Below, piece after piece: positions 31,990-42,500 of a DNA stretch of 64,000 nucleotides. The notes beneath the pieces were generated by a model. It saw only the letters and a program-made list of their open reading frames with translations. It ran no database searches and had not been told where the DNA came from. A program made the translations under genes and the position numbers. The DNA lies in contig KL647311.1 of assembly GCA_000727475.1 (NCBI GenBank), positions 306,073-370,072 of the forward strand, written 5' to 3'. Source of the DNA: Sarcocystis neurona. Taxonomy: Eukaryota; Apicomplexa; Conoidasida; Eucoccidiorida; Sarcocystidae. Within the stretch, counting starts at the first letter, position 1. Each line of letters opens with the position of its first letter.

Positions 31990-33180
31990 TCACAAAGCGC
32001 GTGGGACCTCGTGAGACAGTTGTACAAGTGAAGAGCGCGCGCGCAAAAACTGGCACTGATGTACGTGTGTGAGGCGTACGGAGAAAAGATAGCTTCTGTG
32101 TGAGTGTGCGTGTGTCGGATGCGTATGACGACACTTTAAAAGCCTGAAAGAAATTTGCAAGTCAATAGAGGAGTCCTTCTGCGTTAATATCGCGGAAAAC
32201 TCGCGGTAAGAAATTTCTTTTTTGGTCCGAAGCGCAGCTGCGCAGCGTCTTCGCCTTTTCACATCGAAATTACTTTCGCCTACACGGAGGACTATTAACG
32301 ACGTATTACAAGATGTACACGTGCGTAAACACAGCAGCTGAGAATGAAGACGAAGAGAAATACAGCAAGAACGGCGTTCATATTGGTAAGTCAATGATAG
32401 TGTTCTCACGCCCGTATCTTCGTCCGCATGCGTATACACATACGTCTGCACTACAGGTGTGTATATCTGCATATATATACATGTACATACATACATACAT
32501 ATACGTGCGTATGCACACGGTGAAGTTACAACCGTGAGACCATTCAAAGCACCTAGTCTAGCTTTACATTTGTTGTAAAACCGCTCCGCAAGGAGTCTTG
32601 CGGTATCTCGGATGGGCCTTCCCTTGTCTCTCACGCTTGCCGAAGCGCGTCTACTAGAATATATATATATATATACACGCACACGTACACAGACCTTGTA
32701 ACGTATCCATTACTTACATACCGACGTTTATTCACGTCGTACAGTTTCGCGTGTGTCCGTTCCCTCCATGAATGTGTGCGTACATCTTTCTTGCTTTGTC
32801 CCATATGTACAAACAAGTAAATAAATGTGTTGGGGTATATGCGTGCACAAATATGTCTAACACAGGGGCTCTATAGTGTAACCGTGTAGACACACGAACG
32901 CCGATGCACACCACGAGCGTGTACTATTTCACGCGCGAGCGAGCCCGCAGGGAAATTTAATTGTTGCGTCTGTGTGAACACCTTTGTCTTCGGATCTCTC
33001 TACGTAGAGTTTCTGCATGTGTACCACCCCGTCACTGCCATTTGTATCCAACACTGAGCAGCTATAATATCCACGTGGTTTTCTTCTCGTGTGCTTACAC
33101 GTTGCGGGCTCGGTAGGAATGGAAACACCCCGTTTCGACCGTCGTTCTTTGTTCCCCTCGAAAAGAGGAGCGATACTCAT
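31990..33180 (-). CDS. Gene D: small basic protein, three-exon model
   Basis: The model is exon 1 from the ATG at 33180 to 32982 (MSIAPLFEGNKERRSKRGVS), exon 2 at 32627-32553, and exon 3 at 32279-31990 with its stop. Both introns are phase 1 and the total is 564 nt, exactly 188 codons including the stop. The product is basic (KGRPIRDTARLLAERFYNK; DVKRRRRCAAALRTKKEIS) and not low complexity, except for a His/Thr-rich stretch in exon 3. The exon 2 acceptor has a weak pyrimidine tract. Exon 1 alone is also a complete 83-codon ORF to 32929. I recognise no family. The area is balanced in composition, so the moderate lengths are not proof. Confidence 0.35.
32982..33180 (-). CDS. Gene D first exon
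   Basis: An ATG start is followed by 66 codons ending in VHMQKLYVERSEDK and a possible donor CAAAG/GTGTTC. Without splicing the frame continues to a TGA at 32929, giving an 83-residue protein. Confidence 0.35.
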
Positions 33181-33764
33181 CACTCGTCGTGCTTCTAGGA
33201 AGTTCGAGAGAAGTCGACTTGCAACTCAAGGAGGACAAACATATATGTATATATATATATATGTAATTGTGTGATTAGATCATCACCAGCAGCAGCAGAA
33301 AGCGGGAACCCTACAGAGTCGGAGGTACGAAGCAGCGGCACTTGCAGACAGCAGAAACGAGTCAGCAGAACAAAACAGCAGGTACGCCGCACCAGAAGCA
33401 GCAGAGAGGACCAAGAAAAATCCAGCAGCACACTGACGCAGCACGAGACTACAGCGATACAGGTAATGCAACAGCAGCAGCGAAGAGAAGAGCGGCAGCG
33501 ACGGCCATGTACGAGAAGTAGACCCCTGCAGGAGCAGCACCTGCAGGAGAAAGCTGTCCACACGAGGAAGCAGCAGCAGCTGCTGCAGACCTCCAGCAGC
33601 GGCGAGCAGCAGGAGCAGCTAATCCAACTGGCGTCGCGGCAGAGAAAGCCGCACCAGAAAGAGCAGTGACTCAGATACCCCACCTCTACACTTTGAACCT
33701 AATGTGGGCACCACCTCCCGGAAGCACAGGAGTCGCAGATATGTAGAAGAAGACCTGCAAGACA

Positions 33765-33851
33765 GTGTGAAGCAGCAGCCGCAGTCTCAGAGAGGGGCGA
33801 GGGCAGTCGCGTACGAAGGTCATTCGCCCGAGCATCTTTCCTACTCTACTG
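33765..33851 (+). repeat. Inverted repeat, left arm
   Basis: This 87-bp segment starts gtgtgaagcagcagccgc and reappears as its reverse complement at 35888-35968, about 2.0 kb away. The only clear difference is a 6-bp insertion here (cccgag region). On the plus strand it reads VKQQPQSQRGARAVAYEGHS, then PEHLSYST. Confidence 0.95.
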
Positions 33852-34376
33852 AAGGACGGCTGTGGAAAAACACCAGGGGCAAGAGCAGCTCAGCAGCAGC
33901 AGCAGAAGACGAACAAACTTCGGCACCAGTAGCTCCTTCATCAGTGTTCCTGTTTGCTCCGCTAATGGCTTCGCCCAGAATTGTGTGGAGTCAAGAGAAC
34001 TGTCCAGCAGCCCGCACACGAAGAATCGACGACTAATACGTGTCTCTATTATATACACTCACCCATGTATGTGTATACATGTATACATGCTTACACACCA
34101 GTTATACTTCTTCGTGCACAGGACGCATACAAATTTATTACTTGCGTATTTCTAACCACACATATTTGTATGGTGTGTATAAACAGAGACACTTATTCAA
34201 TATATTTGTATGGATACATACACAGAAGAAGCGCATCCTTATGCAGCGTTGGTGTATTACCCTGTGTGATCCACCTGTACCTATACACGTGTGTATCTCT
34301 GTGTACACATATATATACATATAAATATAGTACACGTAGGTGTACATTGTATGTACGTCACAAAGGTGCACCACTC

Positions 34377-34407
<31 letters not shown>

Positions 34408-35887
34408 AGCATGGCAAACATGAATTTGTACAGTGTCCACGTTGTTTATCTACCTCGTACATACAGGAATATGTGTTAACGCAGTTGTTCCGCTCGTCGT
34501 GTATGTCTGGGCGTTTCGTAGTTTCTTTCTTTTTCCCTGGACTGACATTTTTACCATGCGTGCTCGGCAACTACTTGTATTCGTGTAGTGTTGTTACGTG
34601 TTTCCTGTCTTTCTACTCGAGCTGCAAGTACGCCAAGAGGCGGAACAGCAACTGCAGCAGCAGCTGCGACTGCATGGGCGGTTCTTGCTCTGTCGCTTCT
34701 GCTGCTGCTGCAGCTGCGGCAGGAGATGCAGAAAGACAAAAACGACTGCTCGGTGAATCACGGGGCAGCCTGCCCGCCCGGTAGCACTCAGACGCAGCGA
34801 GAGAGCAGAGCTAAGCAGCAGCAGCAGCAGCAAACCACCCGCAGCAGCACCAGCAGCATATCAGCGGCAGCAGCTGCTGCGTAGGAGGAGGAGAAGAGCA
34901 GGAGCAGCAAGTACCGCACAGCTGCTACATAGAAGCAGGAGAGGAACGGTCGGCGCTTGGCGGCAGCAGCAGCAGCACGGCGTCAGCAGCGCAGCAACAA
35001 CAGGTCACGAACACGGGGCAGAGCGGTTGCGAGCAAGGCGAATGGGAGACAGCAGACCAGCGGAGTACTTTTCTGGGAACACCAGCAGAGAAACTGCACC
35101 AGTAGCAGCGTCGCATCCGTACAACAATAGCAGCAACAACACACTACCGACCGGCGGATTATATGAGACACAGCAGAGGGGGTGGACAGCAGCGAGTGTC
35201 ATCACCAACATGCACACGTGAAGACATACAGAAACTGCAGGAATGCCAGTCAACACCAGGAACGCCGTGGCAGCAATGCTGCAGCACACTACACTAGAAG
35301 CGCAAGGGGAGCTCCTGAGCATGAACAGGATCGCAGCAGCTACCGCAGCAGCGGCAGGCTAGCACAGCAGCAGCGGTCCTCCACAGCAGCAGAAGACACA
35401 CGACAGCCGTAGTCAGGGCAGCCAAGCCGCGGCTGGAGTAGCACAGCAGCAGTCGGAGCAGCGCAGCAGCGGCCGGAGCAGGACAGCAGCGGCAAGAGTT
35501 ACACAGCAATGGTCGAAGCCGCAGAGCAGCAGCTACAGAAGAAGAAGCAGAAGCAGAAAAGCAACTGAAATAACAAAGGGAGCAGTAGGACGAGCACAGC
35601 GGCAGCAGAACGTACACCAGTTGAGGCACGACAGCAGCACCAGCAAGACAAATAGGCCGCGCTTCCAAGAGCCCTTGCGACAAGTGTGTGTGTGTGTGTG
35701 TGTGTGTGCTTCAGGTGCATTGGGGGACGAAGGTGGTAGGATCGGCAGCCAGGATGTTTTTCAAAAGCAGCAAAAGGTTGCCCCAACAGGAAGGTCAGCA
35801 GCAGTAGCGGCTTCAAACGCGCTCGTCCTACGCGCGGATGTGGGCAGCTGGAGCAGCCCGGCGCAGCAGCTGCCCGGCGCAGTAGCG

Positions 35888-35968
35888 CAGTAGAGTAGGA
35901 AAGATGCGAATGACCTTCGTACGCGACTGCCCTCGCCCCTCTCTGAGACTGCGGCTGCTGCTTCACAC
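35888..35968 (-). repeat. Inverted repeat, right arm
   Basis: This is the reverse complement of 33765-33851 without the 6-bp insertion. On the minus strand it keeps the same reading frame (VKQQPQSQRGARAVAYEGHS, then HLSYST) inside a 232-codon open frame. The flanking sequence is unrelated. Confidence 0.95.
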
Positions 35969-37561
35969 AGCAACGGGCCCGTCTGCCGCGGCAGCAGGAG
36001 CGACGACGGGGTGCTTCGCGGTCAAGTCTTCGCAGCGCAGGAGCTGAAGGAGCAACGCTCCCGTGGCAGCAGCAGCTGCCGTCATGTAGAGTTGAACACA
36101 CAACCGCAGGACGACAGTGAATGACGCCTATAGCGACATCAGCAGCAGCAGCGATGGCAGCAGCTACACGACTGTAGCAGCAAGAGCACAGCAGCAAGAG
36201 GAGGCTCGTCGAGCTCAGCAGAACGGGACATCAGCTCGAGGAGGCGCGCAACAACAGTAGGAGGAGCGCAGCACCAGCAGGCGTAGCAGAACCGTCGCAT
36301 CGGCACCAGGGGCAGGAGGAGGAGGAACACTACCCCAGCAGCACCAGCAAAACGGCGTACACGCGCACCCCTGTTGGAGTCAAGACGGGACACATCGGAG
36401 GCAGCCACAAAGTTTGTTGCTCCTGCAGCTGCGCGTTACGGGCTCCTCCTGCAACGAAGCGTCCAGGCTGCTGCTGCTGCTGCGACTGTCCTTCCTATTG
36501 CTGGTGGTAGTGCGAGTGCCGCTGTCGCTAGTGGTGCTGCTAGTATGGCTGCTGCTCTCGCTACTGCTGCTGCTGCTTCTGCTGCTGCCTGCGCTAGTAC
36601 TGTTGCTGCGACTGCTGCTGCTGCTACGGCGGGCGCTGTTGACGCGCTGCTGCGGTACTGCTGCTTTCTCTTGTGCTACCCTCTAGCCGCAACGCTTCTC
36701 AGGCACGCCGTCGAGCGACCGCCCCTGTCACCTGAGCTCCGTCGTCTTGTATTGCTGGGGTTTTTTTGCTGGAGTTGATCACGCAGACCGGCAGCGGCAG
36801 CGGCCGCGTACTCGTTGTAGCAACAGCGACAGCAGCAGCGCTGCAGCAGCGGCGGCACCGCAGCACCAACAGCACCACAGCAGCAGCAGCGACGCAGCAG
36901 CAGCAGCAGCTGGCCAGAGCCGCAACAGCAGCTGCACACATCGTACAACAAAGCAGCGCGCGCAGCAGCTGTTCCTCTACGCACACCGCGCTGCTGCTGT
37001 TTGTTTGTCTTTCCTCGTTTGCTGCCGCTGCTGCTGCTTCTGGCTGCTTTCCAGGCTTCAGCTACTGTTTCTGGCGGCTTCCCTGCAGCAGCCCTTGCCG
37101 CTGCCCAACCCGCCGCTGCTGCTGCTGCTTGTCCCCGTTTTCCTCCTCCTGCTGCTTTTGCCACTCCTCCTGCTGCCCTAACGCACACACATACACACAC
37201 ACATATGCATGCAGTCCGGCAGCAGAAAGGAGAGCAGCAGCAGCAGCTGGGCCACAACAGATCTGTTTAGGGCAGCAGCACGAGCAGCAGAAGTTCGTGA
37301 CGGCTGGACCGCCTCATAAAGCAGCAGCCCTAACAGCAGCCACACAGACGCAGCAGCAGGTCCCAGTGGGCAAATGGAGAAACAGCAGCAGCTGCAGCGT
37401 TAGCATTCTTTCAGACGCGGTGGCACGGCGATAAGCAGCAGCAGCACATGCAGTTGGACAGGGGCAGGAAGGCGAGGAGGAGGAGCAGCAGCACCAGAAG
37501 TACTGGAAGGAGCGACAGCAGGTGCGCTTACTATGCAAGCCGCACGAGCAGCAGCTCGTAG

Positions 37562-38163
37562 GCACTGCATAGGCGGGGAGCGGCAGCGGCAGCAGCAACA
37601 GCCAGTCCCCTACTGGCTGTGAAAGACCGGAGCAGCAGCGCCGCCAGCAGGAAGGGTGAAGTAGCCGCAAAGCTCGCCGCGGTGCAGGCAGCAGCAGCAG
37701 CAGGAGCAACAGCAGCAACGTCAGGAAAAGCAACTGCAGGGAAAGCAACGGCAGGGAAAGCAACGGCAGGGAAAGCAACGGCAGGAAAAGCAACAGCAAT
37801 TGCGAGGGCAGCAGCAGGAGGAGCGGGGCAGACTCTCCTCAGCAGGAAGCTCTCCGGAAGGGGAAGCGCCTGCAGCAGGAGGATTAGCGCGGCGACAGCA
37901 GCTGCGTCAAGCGGAGGGAGACGAGAGGAGGAGGCGGCTGGACAGCGGGCAGCGCAGCAGCACAACACAAGCAGCAGGAGCAGCGGCAGCGACAGTCAGC
38001 AAGCAGCGACCTCCCCCTCACCAGCTGCAGCGCCCTTGCAAGCAACAGCAGCAGTAGGCCGACTTGCGTCGCAGCGGCCCCAGGAGCTCATGCAGAGACT
38101 CGAGTCTCTGCTGCTGCCGACGCTCTGCATCACAGCAGCAGCAACACCGCCGCTGCAGCAGGA
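37562..38163 (+). CDS. Ala-rich exon with KATAG repeats
   Basis: The frame is open for about 200 codons from a TAG at 37559 (a CTGCATAG acceptor sits just inside) to a good donor GGA/GTGAGC. It encodes SPLLAVKDRSSSAASRKGEV, poly-Ala, five KATAG repeats, then a charged and Gln-rich stretch. The end is non-repetitive and protein-like (VGRLASQRPQELMQRLESLL). It lies on the same strand 0.7 kb upstream of the PP2A B'' gene and may be a more 5' exon of it. I found no acceptor in the first PP2A exon that fits its phase, so the link is unproven. Confidence 0.4.
37724..37798 (+). repeat. 15-bp tandem repeat, five copies (KATAG)
   Basis: Units of ggaaagcaacggcag with small changes at both ends. In frame they give the pentapeptide KATAG. 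Confidence 0.95.
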
Positions 38164-38880
38164 GTGAGCTCTCGGGCAGCACCAGCAACTGGCGCCAAGA
38201 ACGACAGCACCGCAGGTTGCCGCCCACCAGCTGTAGCAGCAGCCACATCAGCAGCAGCAACAGCTGCACTAGCGGCGGCACACGAGCAGCAGGACCACCA
38301 CCGCTTCTAGCAGCAGCAACAGCTCCAGGAGCAGCAGCAGTCGAGACACAGCAGCAAAATTTGTTGGCTTAGGGCAGAGGCTGCACACGTGGTAGCTGCT
38401 GGCTGAAAAAAGAAAACAGCAGAGGCGCTCCTGCCTGCAGCAGAGAAGGTTGCTGCAGCAGTACTAGCGTAGCACAAGGAAAGGAAACGAGACACTGGTG
38501 AGCAGGAGGAACAGCAGCAGCAGCAGCGGAATGCCACTTGTCTGCAGAGCAGCAGCAGCAGCACGTGCATGCTGTCGCAGAGGTCTGGAGCAGAAGAAGC
38601 AGCGGCGGCGAATTTGCTGTAGCAGCAGAACTAGCAGTGGCAGAGGTGCTGCAGCAGCCGCAGAATTCCTCTCGCGGCAGCAGCAGCTAACTTTTTGCCG
38701 AACAGCAGCAGCACGTGCAGTAGCGTTGGCGAAGGTTTTTGCCCGGCAACAGCAGCGGAACGGCAGCGTAACGACTGCTTCTACTAGTGTCGCCGCAGCA
38801 GCAGCAGCAGCGCGACGCCTGCCGCAGCAGCAGCAGACGCCGTGCGGCAGGGAGGGGGGCACGCAGCCAGGAAGAGGGAA
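38164..38880 (+). other. CAG-rich interval before the first PP2A B'' exon
   Basis: Open in several frames. One plus frame (38498-39079) gives a protein-like reading (TAAARAVALAKVFARQQQRN, then a basic Leu-rich helix) and could be an alternative exon. A TAG at 38785-38787, which also looks like an acceptor (CTTCTACTAG), limits the frame of the next exon. Confidence 0.35.
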
Positions 38881-39522
38881 ATGGCTATCGCTACGACGCC
38901 GGCTGCAGCAGGCGCTGCGGGTCCGCGAAGAGCAGCTGCCTCTGCTGCAGCTACTGCAGCGGCCACGCACGAGGCTACAAATGATACAGCGGGGGGGTGT
39001 GCAGCTGCTGTTGCTGCGGCTGCTGTTTTCCTCCCCGCGTGCGCCTTCCGCGCAGCATCAGGTGACAAAGCAGCAGTAGCAGCAGTCGGCAGCAGCGAGA
39101 TGGGGGACGGCAGCAGCCAGGGAGGCATAGCAGCAGGAGCAGCAGCAGTGCGTCATCGAGCAGCAACAGGAAGAGAAGACGCACCAGGAGGAGCGCGACA
39201 CCCAGTGACAACAGCAACAGCAGCAACAGCAGCAGCAGCAACAGCAGCAGCAGCAACAGCAGCAGCAGTGACAGCAGCAGGAGGAGGAGTGGGAAGGCGG
39301 GAAGGAGAAGACGTCGCAGCAGCTTTGTCGTCACGTAGAAATGCAACAAATCGAGGAGAAGAGAGGACGGGACCAGGACTGCATGCAGGGGGCAGCAGCA
39401 GCAGCAACAGCAACTGGCTGGGAAGCGTCATGCCTCTGTTCTTGGCTGATAGTAGGGTGCAGCGTTTTATCCTTCATACAAAAGCTCTTGCCGACAAGGA
39501 AGAATTCGTCAAGCTTGAAGCA
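38881..39522 (+). CDS. PP2A B'' exon 1 (N-terminal extension)
   Basis: This is Ala/Gly/Ser-rich low-complexity sequence followed by a unique, well-behaved end ([20 protein letters not shown]). The donor GCA/GTAAGT leaves phase 0. The frame is open back to 38788. The ATG has a purine at -3 and G at +4. Confidence 0.6.
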
Positions 39523-42500
39523 GTAAGTATTTCTCTCTCTTTTTCAAGCAAATAAACCAGCTCGACGGCCGTCTCGTCTCCCTGAACCGCGGCAGTCCCG
39601 CGTCTCAACGAAGAAAATACACCTCTGTCGAAAGAAAGAAAAAGAGAGAGGGAAACTCTCCCTCTGCCGCCGCGTAGGCGTGGTCCATGCGCAGACGTCA
39701 GCACATACATACATATATATATATATATATGTATATCTATATGTGTCTGTATGTATATATAGAGAGAGAAGAGAAGGACCTGCGTATGCATGCGTTTACG
39801 TACATATAAGTATACAGAGACAGAAGAATCTGCGTGTGCATGTATTTACATACACGTGAGTCCGCGTATATATGTGCGGGGAGACAGAGAGAGAAGGACC
39901 TGCTATGCATGCGTTTACACACATATACATATCTATACAGAGAAAGAGCGAAGGACCTGGGTGTGCATGCATTCACATACATATTTATATATATATATAG
40001 AGAGAGAGAGACGGGTCCGGGTGTACACGGATTTGCATATGTATACGGATCTGGGTGTGCATGCATTTGCATATATATGTATATATACACATACATAGGT
40101 AGGCAGAGAGAGACGGATCTGCGTGTGCATGCAGTTACATACACGTATACCTACTTATATATATGGAGAGAGAGAAGGACTGCACATGCATGCTTTCAGA
40201 TACATATACATATATATATGTATATATAGGGAGAGAGACGGATTTGGGTGTGCATGCATTTACGTATATATATATATATAGAGAGAGAGAGAAGGAGCTG
40301 GGTGTGCATGCGTGTGTTGGAGAGAAGGGGAAGTGTTGAGAGTTTTTTTCATTTGCATGCACTTCCGTCCGTGGCTCCACAGGAGTAGGCCCCAAGGAAA
40401 TAGACACATCGCCGCATGCAGCCAAGAAGTTTATACGGAGAAATACGTAAAAAGGAGAAGGAAACAGAGAGAGAAACTCACACACGCGCCACCGCAGAGC
40501 ATGAACGGAAGGGTGGTCCTGTGCCGCTGCTGCTGCGGAATCTGCTGCGGCACCCACGCGCCTCCTGCTGCCGTATTCTCTAAGAGACAGATACAGAGAG
40601 AGAGAGAAAGGCAGAGACAGATAGAGAGAGAGATAAAGACAGACAGAAATAGAGAGACAGAATAACTGCCTTGCTGCTGCGGCAGCACGAGTGTGCGAAG
40701 GAAAGGAGAAGGAGAAGGAAAAGGCGCTTCTGAGTGCACCTGCTGCGGCGAGAGGCAGCACGCCTGCGGCGTTGTCTTGCTGCTGCTGCTGTTCTGCTGC
40801 TGCGCGTCTGTCGACAGCTGCTGCTGAACGTGCGTGTGCTGCTGCTGTGTGTGTGTGCGTGTGTGTCAAGCTGCTACCGCTTCTACAGGAACTGCTGCTG
40901 TTTTCTCTGCTGTTGCTGCGCAGTGCCTCCTACTGCTGTAATCTCTGCTGTACTGCTGCTGCTACTGTCACTTCTGTTGCAGCAGCACCTGTCGCTTCTG
41001 CTGTGCTGCCATCGCTGCCGTGGCTGCGTCCGCTGCTGCCGCTGTGGTCGCTCCTGCTCCCACTGCTGCTGCTGTAATGTGTGCTGCTGGCGTCGCTGCT
41101 GGTGGTGGGTCTCTTGCTGCTGCTGATTTCATTTCTGCTGCAGCAGCTGCTGTCATTTCCGCTGTACTGCTGTCGCCGCTGTTGCTGGGTCTGCCGCTGC
41201 TGTCATTGTTGCTGCTGTAATACCTGCTGCTGACATCGCTGCTGCTGCTGTGAAATATCTGCTGCTGTTGAAATTCCTTTGTGTCTTCGCAGTTATTTAG
41301 CGAGGCGCTTCGCGTATACGAGGCGCCCTGGCCGCCAACGCTTGTCCCCACTGCAGCAGCAGGAGCAGCAACCGCAGCAGAGAAGTTGTCTGCGTCGCCT
41401 TCTTCGTTCCCAGCGTCGCTGTCTTCGCAGCAGCAGCACCACCAGAGGCCGTGTCTTGGGAGCAGCGGCTCTACCGTTGCTGCTGCTGTTGCTGCGGCTC
41501 CTTCGGCGTCTCCTTCCGCCGCCGCTTCCTCGTCTTTGCCGCAGCATGCCTCCCGCGCTGCCTTCGGAGGAACGGCAGCTGCTTCCTCTGCTACCGCTGC
41601 TACTGCATGCGGCTCGCCCGTCTTCGCTGCCGGTGTCGCTTCCCCTGCGTCGGTGTATCTGCGACGTCCTCTTGACGTGGTACCCTCTCCTCGCCGAAGC
41701 AGCAGCAGCAGCGTCTTGCTGCAGCGGACAACAGCAGCAACAGCAGCAAGTCCCTCCTCGTCGGCTGCTCTTTCTGATTCGCAGCGCATGCAGCGGCAGC
41801 AGCATCTCCATCTTCACCCTCCTGCTGGTGCTTCTCCCTCTCTTAATGCTGCTGCTTCCACTGTTCCTGCAGCTGCAGTGGGCAATTCTGCTGTTCCAGC
41901 TGCTGCGCCTGCCGCTCCTACTGCTGCCTCTGCCTGCGGCCGAAACGCTCCTGCTGCTGCAAGTGCCGCACCTGCGTCTTCCCCCGTCCTCTACGATGAG
42001 AAGCATGCGGCAGCACCAACGTGGACGTTCAAGCCACAGACTTTCACCAAAGGCCACGCGTCCGCGCAGCAGCAGCAGATATGTCAGCCGGGGGAGAGAC
42101 GCAGCCAGGATACGGAGACGCGCATGCCAGATGCTGCTGAGAAATGGATGGGTGCTTCGCCAGATAGTAGAGAGGCATCTGCAGCAGCACAGGTTGCAGA
42201 GCTGCAGCAGCGACAGCAGCAGAAAGCGACAGCTGCAGCAGCAGCAGGTGGTGGTGCCGATGGAAGCAGCGGGCGACTGTCTGCTCGTGGCGCAACGGCG
42301 CTAAACCGCAGCAGCAAACGTGGTGCAGAGGCAGTTGACGAAGGAAGCAGCAGCAGTGCCAGCCAGAGCGCTGCAGCGGCATCCGTTCAGAGAAAAGGCA
42401 GCAAGGAAAGTGGTGCTATTGCTGCTGCTACTGCCTGTTCTTCGTCGATAGCCGGGGCAGACGCACGTGGAGCAGCAACGAGAGAAGCTGTCGTTATCAG

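Larger units (their letters stand above)
33181..37561. other. CAG-rich region with ambiguous exons and an inverted repeat
   Basis: Plus 33284-33669 reads in one frame as a Gln/Arg-rich helix (QEHLQEKAVHTRKQQQLLQ-like). In another it reads as Ala-rich sequence ending in VTQIPHLYTLNLMWAPPPGS before a TAG at 33740-33742. About 34000-34480 is TA/TG microsatellite. Plus 34615-34880 has a possible hydrophobic helix followed by charged sequence. About 34900-35650 is CAG-rich and open on both strands. About 36410-36660 and 37030-37180 are CTG-rich on the plus strand. On the minus strand the second of these gives a charged reading (GKPPETVAEAWKAARSSSSG). (TG)n lies at 35687-35708. No model could be fixed. 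Confidence 0.35.

Noticed and set aside
39710..40300. Tyr/Ile/His-rich ORFs (YIYIYI type) here and at 43.6-44.6, 46.7-47.1, 48.2-50.2 and 56-60.8 kb
   Set aside because: These are translations of TATA/TACA microsatellites on either strand.
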